Positions 7,166 through 13,196 of a DNA stretch of 17,275 nucleotides are shown here, in pieces (within the stretch, counting starts at the first letter, position 1; every line of letters starts with the position of its first letter). Both the position numbers and the translations under genes were made by a program. The stretch spans positions 1 through 17,275 of the forward strand of contig CAZSAL010000054.1 in assembly GCA_964604825.1 (NCBI GenBank). Reading direction: 5' to 3'. The stretch is from CAZSAL01 sp964604825. GTDB taxonomy: Bacteria > Elusimicrobiota > Elusimicrobia > 2-01-FULL-59-12. Under the pieces are notes generated by a model, which did not search any database, was not told the DNA's origin, and worked only from the letters and a program-made list of their open reading frames with translations.

Positions 7166-8260
7166 TCATATGAATTGCAGATCCTTCAGGATTTTTTGAT
7201 ATTCCAGACACATCGTTCGAAATAAACCGCTGTCCGCATCAAAACTGAACAGCCAGTTTCCCTTGGGCGTTGCCACCAGGAGATCCTCAGCGATAATATA
7301 GCGCTCACCTTTTGGCCCTTCATAAGTTACCTGAAGGGCTGGAAAACCATGGAAAGAAAACTCTTGGTCGGTATCGATCTTGTAGCCTTTGCGGTGAATC
7401 GCCTTGCGCAGCGCTTTTTTGTCATTGGAGGAAATGCGCGCGGTCTTTGCAGGCGTACCATCCCAGGACGCAGTCAGATTGCTTTGGTCGTTTCCCTGAA
7501 CTATAACGGCGCCAAGGGTGTGGTCGTCCGATACTCCTATCAGCCAGGCTTCGGGCAAAATCACTTTAAGCCCGCCGGTTTGATGGATCCAAAGCCCTCC
7601 GTGCGCCGGAACGTTCAGCGCTCCAGATTCCCTGCGGGAGAGAATCTGTATGGACTTAAGCCAGTTATGAAAATCGGGCGACAGCCATCGGAAGGCCGCC
7701 GAATCAGCCTTCAGGTTTACGGCATATATTCTGTCTTCGATAAAGAAATAAACAGATTCATTCCGCAGGGAATCATCACCGTCCCAGATGATTTCATAGG
7801 CACGGTGACCGGAAATGCTTTTTTCAACTTCCGCCACAGGTGTGAATCCCGGCTGATGCGACTCCAGCTCCTTTCGCGCCAGGTCCTTCAACATGCCGGC
7901 GGGGATGTCCGCAGCCAGGTGAGTCTGTGACAAAGGCGCCGATATGGCGCAGCTGATCACTGCTTCGCGCCCGCTTTTTGTCGGCTTTGCGAAAAGCGGA
8001 CCGTACGGGAATCCGGGCTGGAGCCTCCAATGAGCCGGGAAAATAAAACTCAGCTTCGCGTCGCTGAAAAACAAGCGGCTTGGAGCCGGCGCTTCAGAGG
8101 CAAGAGCCATTTTTGCTGTCATTGCGAGGAGGCCTGCCGCAATAAATATAAGAAAAGGCCGACGCGGCAATCCCCGACTTTGTTTTAAGGACGGTTGAGA
8201 TCGCCACGCCCGCAAGACGACCGGAGGGCTCGCGATGACATCAAGTTGAAATTTATTCAT
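7166..8260 (-). CDS. Secreted protein with two PsbP/DcrB-like halves; repeat-derived leader
   Basis: I do not recognise a named gene. The 364 residues fall into a long leader and two similar halves (70-207 and 231-364). Matching points are SFIFPAHW and KVILPEAW; HRAYEIIWDGD and FPALQVTYEGP; YFFIEDRIYAVNL and YIIAEDLLVATPKGNWLFSF; KSIQIL and KDLQFI. This order (FxxPxxW, G-x-Y/Q-V-x-Y, strand with Y-x-I, final strand) resembles the PsbP/DcrB (Mog1-like) fold often found in periplasmic proteins. A signal peptide is plausible: basic residues to 34, hydrophobic FLIFIAAGLLAM (36-47), cleavage after MALA (54). Residues 7-48 are encoded by a palindromic repeat. The start overlaps the methyltransferase stop in ATGA, so the two are coupled. 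Function unknown; fold assignment moderate. Confidence 0.7.
   Translation of the reverse strand: MNKFQLDVIASPPVVLRAWRSQPSLKQSRGLPRRPFLIFIAAGLLAMTAKMALASEAPAPSRLFFSDAKLSFIFPAHWRLQPGFPYGPLFAKPTKSGREAVISCAISAPLSQTHLAADIPAGMLKDLARKELESHQPGFTPVAEVEKSISGHRAYEIIWDGDDSLRNESVYFFIEDRIYAVNLKADSAAFRWLSPDFHNWLKSIQILSRRESGALNVPAHGGLWIHQTGGLKVILPEAWLIGVSDDHTLGAVIVQGNDQSNLTASWDGTPAKTARISSNDKKALRKAIHRKGYKIDTDQEFSFHGFPALQVTYEGPKGERYIIAEDLLVATPKGNWLFSFDADSGLFRTMCLEYQKILKDLQFI
8117..8240. repeat. Palindromic repeat, TGTCATTGCGAG family, copy 2, inside a coding region
   Basis: The ends TGTCATTGCGAG (8117-8128) and CTCGCGATGACA (8229-8240) are inverted repeats with one mismatch. The internal segments GCCGCAAT and CGGCAATCCCC match the layout of the copy at 7040-7157. 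It lies wholly within the start of the PsbP-like gene, covering codons 7-48, including the hydrophobic core of its signal peptide. Its coding-strand product has the look typical of this repeat in translation (DVIASPP at one end, LLAMT at the other). Confidence 0.85.
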
Positions 8261-9690
8261 CGGTGTTCCAGGGTGACTACTGTTTCGACATGCGGTGTGT
8301 GCGGAAACAAATCAACCGCCTGCATGGTTTTTATTTTATAAAAAGGGTTAAGCGCCTGTAAGTCGCGTGCGAGGGTTTCCGGATTACAGGAAACATAGGC
8401 CAGGTGCGGAGGATTTAAATTTATCAGGGATTCCAGCGCCCGTGCGTGCAGCCCCGGGCGCGGCGGGTCGACGGTGACTGCGCACAATTGCACGGCGAAT
8501 TTGGATGCTGGGAGTTTCTTAAGAAAATCTACGGCGTCTTCTGCGACAAACTCCGCGTTCGTGATGCCGTTTAGCCGGCTGTTGCAGGCGGCGTCTTTGA
8601 TCGCCTCAGTATTGGAATCCACACCGATCATCCGGTCGAACCTGTCCGCCACAGAAAGGCCGATTCCTCCTGAGCCGCAGTACATGTCGAGAAGAGTGCC
8701 ACTTCTTCCTCCCCCCTTGTGGGGGAGGACTGAGGTGGGAGGGATATTATCAGGCATGTGCCACCCCCCATCCCAGCCTTCCCCCTCAAGGGGAGAAGGT
8801 GTTTTTGAAAGGTTGGTTGCCCATTCCCGCAGCAGACTGTAAAGGCGCTCCGTGCCGTGCGGGTTCGTCTGGAAAAATGAATACGGTGAAATGCGGAATA
8901 TCCGGCCATTCAGGCGTTCCTGTATAGAGCCTTCTCCCCAGAGCAGGCGCATGTCCTCGGCACGCGCAACATCGCTTTTGGAATCGGTGACGCCGACCCA
9001 GAAGGTCGAGAGTAATGGGCGGATTTCCTCTTCGAGAGAAATGAAGGCCTCAGGATTGGAAAGGACCGGACTGCCGGATGAAATCAAAAGGATCGCCATT
9101 CTCTGACCTGTATTTTTCCCTTCACGGATGACCAGATAGCGCATATCTCCGGTCTGCCGTCTGCGATGAAAGCCGCTGAGGTTATTGGCCTTTGCCCATG
9201 AGCGTATTTTCTTGAGCAGTTCAAAACTTTCCGGAGACATCAACAGGCAGTTTTCCAGGTCGATCACCCGGTCATAACGTCCGGCCTCGCGAAGTCCAAG
9301 GACTAATCCTCCTCCCTTCTCGGGAGAAGGCGGTCGTACGCCGGATGAGGAACCCTCACCCCCACCCTCTCCCGAGGTGGGAGAGGGGGAAGTGAATGGT
9401 TGCGCAAAGGCGTACTCCATCTTGTTGCGGTAATACCAGATGTCCGGAGCAGGCAGGATGGGAAGCCGTTCTACTATGTCGAAATCCTTCAGAAGGTCGC
9501 CAACGAAACGTTCTTTAGCGGAAAGCTGCTCTGCGTAAGGCGGAGGAGCCGCCCGCTTGAGGGCCAGCGAACATCCGCCGCAGGCTCCGAAATGAGGACA
9601 AATAATGCCTGATGCATTCATCACGCTATCATCGCATTTTGGATTCACAGCACCCAAATTGTCCGGGAATTCTTTCCTGGCGGATGCCAT
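8257..9690 (-). CDS. rlmD: 23S rRNA (uracil-5-)-methyltransferase, RumA/RlmD family, with two repeat-encoded inserts
   Basis: This class makes 5-methyluridine in RNA using SAM. Seen are the iron-sulfur cysteines Cys31, Cys37, Cys40 (CPHFGACGGC) and Cys148 (VIDLENC); the RNA-binding central strand YRNKMEYAF; SFFQTNP; SAM motif I DMYCGSGGIGL (335-345); DPPRPG (408-413); the catalytic Cys435 in YVSCNPETL; and the final FPHTPHVE with the likely base Glu469. No N-terminal TRAM domain is visible. Two blocks do not belong to the family: residues ~99-128 (rich in SPTSGEGGGEG) and ~296-330 (TPSPLEGEGWDGG), each encoded by a GC-rich palindromic repeat, both in frame. They fall before the fourth cysteine and in the linker to the methyltransferase domain. 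Met24 (9621) is an equally possible start; neither has a good ribosome site. Exact target (U1939, U747 or a tRNA) is not certain. Confidence 0.9.
   Translation of the reverse strand: MASARKEFPDNLGAVNPKCDDSVMNASGIICPHFGACGGCSLALKRAAPPPYAEQLSAKERFVGDLLKDFDIVERLPILPAPDIWYYRNKMEYAFAQPFTSPSPTSGEGGGEGSSSGVRPPSPEKGGGLVLGLREAGRYDRVIDLENCLLMSPESFELLKKIRSWAKANNLSGFHRRRQTGDMRYLVIREGKNTGQRMAILLISSGSPVLSNPEAFISLEEEIRPLLSTFWVGVTDSKSDVARAEDMRLLWGEGSIQERLNGRIFRISPYSFFQTNPHGTERLYSLLREWATNLSKTPSPLEGEGWDGGWHMPDNIPPTSVLPHKGGGRSGTLLDMYCGSGGIGLSVADRFDRMIGVDSNTEAIKDAACNSRLNGITNAEFVAEDAVDFLKKLPASKFAVQLCAVTVDPPRPGLHARALESLINLNPPHLAYVSCNPETLARDLQALNPFYKIKTMQAVDLFPHTPHVETVVTLEHR
8703..8803. repeat. Palindromic repeat, CCCTC/GAGGG family, copy 2, in frame inside rlmD
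   Basis: The arm CTTCCTCCCCCCTTGTGGGG with GAGGACTGAGGTGGGAGGG pairs imperfectly with CCACCCCCCATCCCAGCCTT and CCCCCTCAAGGGGAGAAGG. Each arm carries a small hairpin (CCCCCTTGTGGGGG; CCCCTCAAGGGG). On the coding strand it encodes residues ~296-330 of the methyltransferase and introduces no stop. Flanking residues on both sides continue the family alignment. Confidence 0.85.
9306..9394. repeat. Palindromic repeat, CCCTC/GAGGG family, copy 3, in frame inside rlmD
   Basis: The arms are CTCCTCCCTTCTCGGGAGAA then GGATGAGG, and CCCTCACCCCCACCCTCTCC then CGAGGTGGGAGAGGGGG. The right arm CCCTCACCCCCACCCTCTCC is also present in copy 1 at 2462-2481. On the coding strand it encodes residues ~99-128, glycine-, serine- and glutamate-rich, with no stop. 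It sits between YRNKMEYAFAQPF and LGLREAGRYD, which are adjacent in normal family members. Confidence 0.85.
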
Positions 9691-9880
9691 TGGTCTGGAT
9701 TACTGCGGTACATGTTTCAATCGGAGCGTTGATCCTTGCATCTTCCGTTGTCCTTACCGTCCAAAGCTATGGAAAATGGGCTTGCTTCTAAGAAAAATTA
9801 AAACCCCTCGCTAGTTAACCAAGCTTCCGGTCACAGGATTTTCGGTTTTAGCAGCATTGCTTCGAGAACACGATTAATAT

Positions 9881-10213
9881 TTAATAATTCTTGGGATGGG
9901 CGTAGTACGGAAATATATTTGAGGAATCCGCTACAGGCGAGATGCGTTGTTCTGCATAAACCGCTTTGATCAATTCCAGCTCTGCCTCCCTGATCTGAGA
10001 AAATGACGGCGTACGGGTGGACTGAATTTCTTCCCTGACAAATTGAATGGTGGATGGGCTGGCATTTACAGCTAACATGCTCATAAGGGTTTGCCCGATA
10101 GACCGGGGATAAGCTGTTAAGAGTCGGGCAATCACGGTAGCTGGCAATTTCGGGATAACTTTTCTTAAGACGTTTTCTGACAGGCCCATAATGTTGTACA
10201 TACAGGCGTCCAT
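9881..10213 (-). CDS. Small protein resembling a FliG-type helical (ARM-like) domain
   Basis: I do not recognise a named gene. The 110 residues are almost all helical, with segments VIPKLPATVIARLLTAYPRS, IGQTLMSMLAVNASPSTIQF, VREEIQSTRTPSFSQIREAE and LELIKAVYAEQRI. The pattern of a helix ending in a proline turn, a short conserved-looking loop, REEIQS, then S-x-I-x-x-A-x-x-x-x-I resembles the middle or C-terminal domain of the flagellar switch protein FliG. No flagellar gene is nearby, so a motor role is unlikely. The last ~15 residues (NIFPYYAHPKNY) are extended and aromatic. No good ribosome site precedes any of Met1, Met5 or Met9. It lies 190 bases upstream of rlmD on the same strand; nothing notable was seen in that gap. 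FliG likeness is by eye only. Confidence 0.6.
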   Translation of the reverse strand: MDACMYNIMGLSENVLRKVIPKLPATVIARLLTAYPRSIGQTLMSMLAVNASPSTIQFVREEIQSTRTPSFSQIREAELELIKAVYAEQRISPVADSSNIFPYYAHPKNY

Positions 10214-10284
10214 GGTAAGTTAAGTTTTACAGGAGAATGCTTTTACGTCAACGGCCGAAAGTCCCATTATGAAAGAATTTACAA

Positions 10285-10971
10285 GTGTGTAAAATCTTCC
10301 TTTTTGACCTGGATTGGACCCTTATTTATACCGGAGGAGCGGGTGTTCGTGCTTTGAACCATGCTTTTGAGCGGTTTTTTGGCATTGCCGGGGGCATGAA
10401 GGGTGTCAGTCCTGATGGTAAAACTGACCCGGCCATTGTCCGCGAAATGATCCGGGTTCACTTGAACCGGGATCCGGGCAAAGACGAAATTGATACTGTT
10501 TGCCGCTATTATGTGGAACGCCTTGAATATGAGGTTAATACGGGTGCGGGCTACATAGTAATGTCTGGCATCCCGGAGTTACTTGAAACACTTTCCAAGC
10601 GAAGTGATGTAGTTATGGGTTTGGGCACCGGCAATTTAAGGGAGGGAGCTGTTATAAAGCTTTCCCGCCCCAATCTGATGAAATATTTCCGGTTTGGGGG
10701 TTATTCATCCGATTCTGAGGATCGCCCAACACTGCTTAAAACCGCTGCTGACCGGGGTAGGGCCCTGATTGGCAGCCCTGTAGAGAAAAAAGATGTGTTT
10801 GTGATAGGAGATAATAAGCGTGATGTTTTGTCCGGTAAAGCTATAGGAGCTACCACGGTAGCCGTTGCTTCAGGGAATATGGGACTGGAAGAACTTCGTA
10901 AAACTGAGCCAGATTTCCTGTTCAAGGATTTTTCCGATACGAACAACGTTATTCGAACTCTGTTGGGATAA
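10285..10971 (+). CDS. HAD-superfamily phosphatase, phosphoglycolate phosphatase-like
   Basis: HAD hydrolase of the class with a helical cap after motif I. Seen are the nucleophile motif DLDWT (Asp8, Asp10) followed by TGGAG, cap helices (~25-90), motif II GLGTGN (Thr115), Lys152 in RPTLLKTA and motif IV IGDNKRD (Asp176, Asp180). The usual DxDGT glycine is replaced by tryptophan (Trp11). At 228 residues it resembles Gph-type phosphatases, but the substrate is open. The only in-frame start is GTG at 10285, without a Shine-Dalgarno site. An ATG at 10269 in another frame runs MKEFTSV and stops right where this frame continues with KIFLFDLD, so one extra T near 10290 could have moved the start out of frame. 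It is the only plus-strand gene in this half and is transcribed away from the FliG-like gene. Confidence 0.9.
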   Translation: MCKIFLFDLDWTLIYTGGAGVRALNHAFERFFGIAGGMKGVSPDGKTDPAIVREMIRVHLNRDPGKDEIDTVCRYYVERLEYEVNTGAGYIVMSGIPELLETLSKRSDVVMGLGTGNLREGAVIKLSRPNLMKYFRFGGYSSDSEDRPTLLKTAADRGRALIGSPVEKKDVFVIGDNKRDVLSGKAIGATTVAVASGNMGLEELRKTEPDFLFKDFSDTNNVIRTLLG

Positions 10972-10974
10972 ATA

Positions 10975-11001
10975 GAAAACCCTGCCATTGGCAGGGTTTT
11001 C
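10975..11001 (+). terminator. Rho-independent terminator of the HAD gene
   Basis: A perfect 12-bp stem, GAAAACCCTGCC (10975-10986) and GGCAGGGTTTTC (10990-11001), has the 3-base loop ATT and begins four bases after the HAD stop. The T-rich descending arm and the following TGATTTT support termination on the plus strand. The A-rich arm could also stop minus-strand transcripts arriving from 11166 onward. Confidence 0.9.
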
Positions 11002-11030
11002 TGATTTTACAGCCTGAAACAGGGGGATGT

Positions 11031-11165
11031 TCAGGGCTGTTTGAGTCGTACCATTCCGATGAGTTGATGGATGGTACGTACCGCCTCAATAAAAGAACTG
11101 GATGCGGTACGCGTCAGGTTAACAGGAGTTCGCGATCCTTTCAATGCTTTTCTGGGAAAAGTTGA
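11031..11165 (-). other. Gene-free stretch with tandem palindromes and an open frame after a stop
   Basis: CGTACCAT (11047-11054) pairs with ATGGTACG (11071-11078), and CGTACCGC (11077-11084) pairs with GCGGTACG (11104-11111). These are two perfect 8-base stems back to back sharing a CGTACC core. On the minus strand the frame of the PorV-like protein stays open for 44 codons after its TAA and ends at 11031; it includes LTRTASSSFIEAVRTIHQL. No start codon or ribosome site marks a separate gene. It may be a structured RNA, a binding-site cluster or the remnant of a gene; I cannot decide. Confidence 0.35.
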
Positions 11166-11585
11166 TTATTTTCCGAAACGAAAAGATACTGAAACCTGAT
11201 GCTGACCCCCTCCCCCATCGAATGGGATCCAGCCATAATTAAAGTCCGCCCGTTCAAAATGAAATACAAATCCATAGATCATCCCGCCGAGCGCATTGCC
11301 GGATTCATGGGCTCCTTCCGGCTGGTACCCTGCTCTTAACCACAGGTGCGGAACAGGGCGCACCTTCATTTCAAAACCGTCCCGCATACGACCGAAACCG
11401 GTGATTTTGGTCGTCCCATCCAGTGAGATCGAAGTTGTGTTGTCCGGTAGGTAGTAAATTCCCGGGTAACCCTTCAGCGGGAAGGCATTATTATGGATAA
11501 AGCGTAATAAGTCTGAATCCGCAATAAGAGCGGATGTCCGCAGCAGGAGCACAACAAACATAGCTATGGCGCAGTTCGTTCTCAT
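11166..11585 (-). CDS. Short secreted protein with a PorV/UPF0164-like barrel end
   Basis: The chosen start is ATG at 11585; a GTG frame extension to 11615 would bury the signal peptide. The 139 residues begin MRTNCAIAMFVVLLLRTSAL, a clear signal peptide with likely cleavage after LIA. The rest has alternating strands: TTSISLDGTTKITGFGRM, FEMKVRPVPHLWLRAGYQ, MIYGFVFHFERADFNYGWIP and the final QHQVSVSFRFGK. The last two strands and the connecting glycine loop resemble the end of PorV/UPF0164 outer-membrane proteins (pattern DYxxxPFGxxGxxHxxSLxxRF). Those are ~300 residues or more; here only about the last third is present, joined to a signal peptide. It could be a shortened gene or a small barrel that oligomerises. 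It is not obviously co-transcribed with neighbours, since terminators flank it. Confidence 0.6.
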   Translation of the reverse strand: MRTNCAIAMFVVLLLRTSALIADSDLLRFIHNNAFPLKGYPGIYYLPDNTTSISLDGTTKITGFGRMRDGFEMKVRPVPHLWLRAGYQPEGAHESGNALGGMIYGFVFHFERADFNYGWIPFDGGGGQHQVSVSFRFGK

Positions 11586-11640
11586 ACCTAATGAGGATAT
11601 ACGGCATATTTCCACAAAATGGCTGCGCAGTTATTTTTTC

Positions 11641-11677
11641 CAAAAAAAACCCGGCCCTGATGAGGACCGGGGTTTTG
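11641..11677 (-). terminator. Rho-independent terminator of the efflux operon
   Basis: On the minus strand the stem is AAAACCCCGGTCCT and AGGGCCGGGTTTT with loop CATC and one bulged base. It is followed by a run of eight T (AAAAAAAA at 11642-11649 on the plus strand). It starts ~15 bases after the stop of the MscS-related gene, so it ends the seven-gene minus-strand operon. Confidence 0.88.
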
Positions 11678-11691
11678 AGGAGAAGAAGAAA

Positions 11692-12363
11692 CTATTCTTT
11701 GCGGACTAAGTTGCGGATGATATCTCCGGCAACATCCTTGGAGCCCAGCCCAAATGCCAGAGCTGCAGCAAGGCCTATACTGCCAAGGATGATCTGAAGA
11801 GTCGAGGTTGTCACAGTGTAGGCTATTCCGATCTGTTCAAGCGCCATGAACACGGAAAAAGCAATGACAATTCCGCGTGACAATTTTGCAAGGGTTGCGC
11901 CGCCCTTGATGTGGTTGGCGACACAGGCGTTGTGGACAATCTCTTTAATCACTGAGCTGATGTACACGCCCACTGCCAGCACAAATACGGCGCTGATCAG
12001 TTTAGGCATAAACATTATGAAACGGTTCAGCATTTCCGAAACTATCGTGAGGTTTAGCGAATCTGCCGCGGCCATGAAAAAGATCAGGAATACAAACCAC
12101 CAGATCAGAACGCCTATGATCTTTACGACGGAATGGCCAAGCCCAAGGCGTTCCAGAAGCGTTCCCAGTCCGGCTTTTTCACTCCAGATGTCAAGCTTTC
12201 CAAGACGCAGAACCTTTTCGGCGGCTGTTCGCAGCAATTTCGCAATGATTATGCCGATTCCAAGAAGCAAAAGCGCCCAGATTATGGAGGGTAACAGATT
12301 TGCAAGACGCACCAGAATTGCTTGAGCGGGATTTAAAACCGCGGTTTGAATAAGCGTTGGCAT
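11692..12363 (-). CDS. MscS-related membrane protein with conserved TM helix, no cytoplasmic cage
   Basis: The start at 12363 is chosen because AGGAGG lies eight bases upstream of MPTLIQTAVL; the frame open further upstream has no membrane protein character. The 223 residues hold about five membrane helices (25-43, 79-101, 121-139, 161-182, 188-206). The last carries GSIGLAAALAFGLG followed by SKDVAGDIIRNL, which matches the pore helix of MscS-type channels (Gly/Ala-rich, then an amphipathic break) and the 'conserved TM helix' family. The protein ends seven residues later, so the MscS cytoplasmic vestibule is absent. Family members are annotated as mechanosensitive-channel-like, with little experimental support. 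Last gene of the efflux operon, 62 bases after the small peptide ORF, with its own strong ribosome site. Confidence 0.85.
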   Translation of the reverse strand: MPTLIQTAVLNPAQAILVRLANLLPSIIWALLLLGIGIIIAKLLRTAAEKVLRLGKLDIWSEKAGLGTLLERLGLGHSVVKIIGVLIWWFVFLIFFMAAADSLNLTIVSEMLNRFIMFMPKLISAVFVLAVGVYISSVIKEIVHNACVANHIKGGATLAKLSRGIVIAFSVFMALEQIGIAYTVTTSTLQIILGSIGLAAALAFGLGSKDVAGDIIRNLVRKE

Positions 12364-12425
12364 GGGACGGGCCTCCTGTTTGAGAAGATTTTTGCACCGT
12401 TCAGGTAATAGCGTAGAAATCTTTT

Positions 12426-12518
12426 TCAAGCATGTAAACAACTTTGGAGGCCCTGGGCAGGCGCGAGTGCTGCGACCGCCAAGACCAAGATCAGCAGGTT
12501 CATACTTAGGTTTCTCAT
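12426..12518 (-). CDS. 30-residue signal-peptide-like ORF coupled to the ABC ATPase gene
   Basis: Its ATG overlaps the ATPase stop in ATGA, the same junction used elsewhere in this operon. The product starts MRNLSMNLLILVLAVAAL and continues APAQGLQSCLHA before a TGA. That is a near-perfect Sec signal peptide (short basic n-region, leucine/valine core, cleavage after APAQ or APA) with only about nine residues of mature chain. Either it is a tiny secreted or membrane peptide, or the front of a periplasmic protein gene whose body was lost. No recognisable continuation is seen in the next ~60 bases in any frame. It is too short for family assignment. Confidence 0.5.
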   Translation of the reverse strand: MRNLSMNLLILVLAVAALAPAQGLQSCLHA

Positions 12519-13195
12519 GAGTTATCCTGAGGCGATTGCTCGACGACGTGGCCGTCCGCCAGGTGAATCTGGCGTCCTGCCAGTGCGGCAAAGTCGGGAT
12601 CGTGGGTGACCATGATAAGGGTGGTGCCCAGTTTCGTATTGGCTTCACGCAGGATCTGCATCACGGACTCACCGCTCGCAGAGTCAAGGGCTCCGGTTGG
12701 TTCATCTGCGAATAGATATTGGGGCTCCATGATTAGCGCGCGGGCGATGGCTACGCGTTGTTGTTCGCCCCCAGAAAGCTGGCGGGGAAGACGATCATGT
12801 TTGTTGTCGAGTCCGAAGGCGTCAAGCAGTTCCTTCGCGCGCTGTTTGCGAACCTCTCCCTGGCCTGACCTGCGGGCGGGAAACAGGACATTCTCGAATG
12901 CGGTGAGTTCGGCGATCAGGTAATGGAATTGAAAGACAAATCCCATTTTCTCATTGCGAAATCGGTTCAACTCCTCCGGCCTGATCTGGCTGAGATCCTG
13001 GCCGGAGAGTTCGACCACCCCGGATGATACGGAATCCAGGCTGCTCAGCAGATAAAGCAGCGTACTTTTTCCAGAACCGGAACGGCCCGTCAGGGAAACA
13101 AACTCACCATCTCGAATCTCTAAAGAGACATTATCGATGATGCGGACCGGGGGCTCCCCCACATGCTTAAAGACCCCGCGTGCGATGATTCCCAT
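12515..13195 (-). CDS. ABC transporter ATPase, LolD/MacB type
   Basis: Cytoplasmic ATPase powering the adjoining MacB/LolE-type permease. In the 226-residue form starting at ATG 13195, the motifs are Walker A GRSGSGKST (37-45), Q-loop Gln89 (GFVFQFHYL), signature LSGGEQQR (140-147), Walker B YLFADEPTGALD (160-171) and H-loop His198 (MVTHDP). The FQFHYLIAELTAFENV and DEPTGALDS phrases are typical of LolD/MacB/FtsE-like ATPases. The ATG has GGGAG seven bases upstream and lies one base after the permease stop. A TTG 27 bases further up is also open but lacks support. All catalytic residues are intact. Confidence 0.95.
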   Translation of the reverse strand: MGIIARGVFKHVGEPPVRIIDNVSLEIRDGEFVSLTGRSGSGKSTLLYLLSSLDSVSSGVVELSGQDLSQIRPEELNRFRNEKMGFVFQFHYLIAELTAFENVLFPARRSGQGEVRKQRAKELLDAFGLDNKHDRLPRQLSGGEQQRVAIARALIMEPQYLFADEPTGALDSASGESVMQILREANTKLGTTLIMVTHDPDFAALAGRQIHLADGHVVEQSPQDNS

Positions 13196-13196
13196 G

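Noticed and set aside
7026..7211. 61-codon minus-strand frame upstream of pcrA
   Set aside because: It is the translation of the palindromic repeat at 7040-7157, with no independent support.
9605..9814. 69-codon plus-strand frame between rlmD and the FliG-like gene
   Set aside because: Partly antisense to rlmD; no ribosome site or recognisable pattern. The 9691-9880 gap shows nothing else clear.
12364..12648. N-terminal extension of the MscS-related frame to 12648
   Set aside because: It overlaps the ATPase gene end, has no membrane or family character, and a strong AGGAGG site points to the start at 12363.
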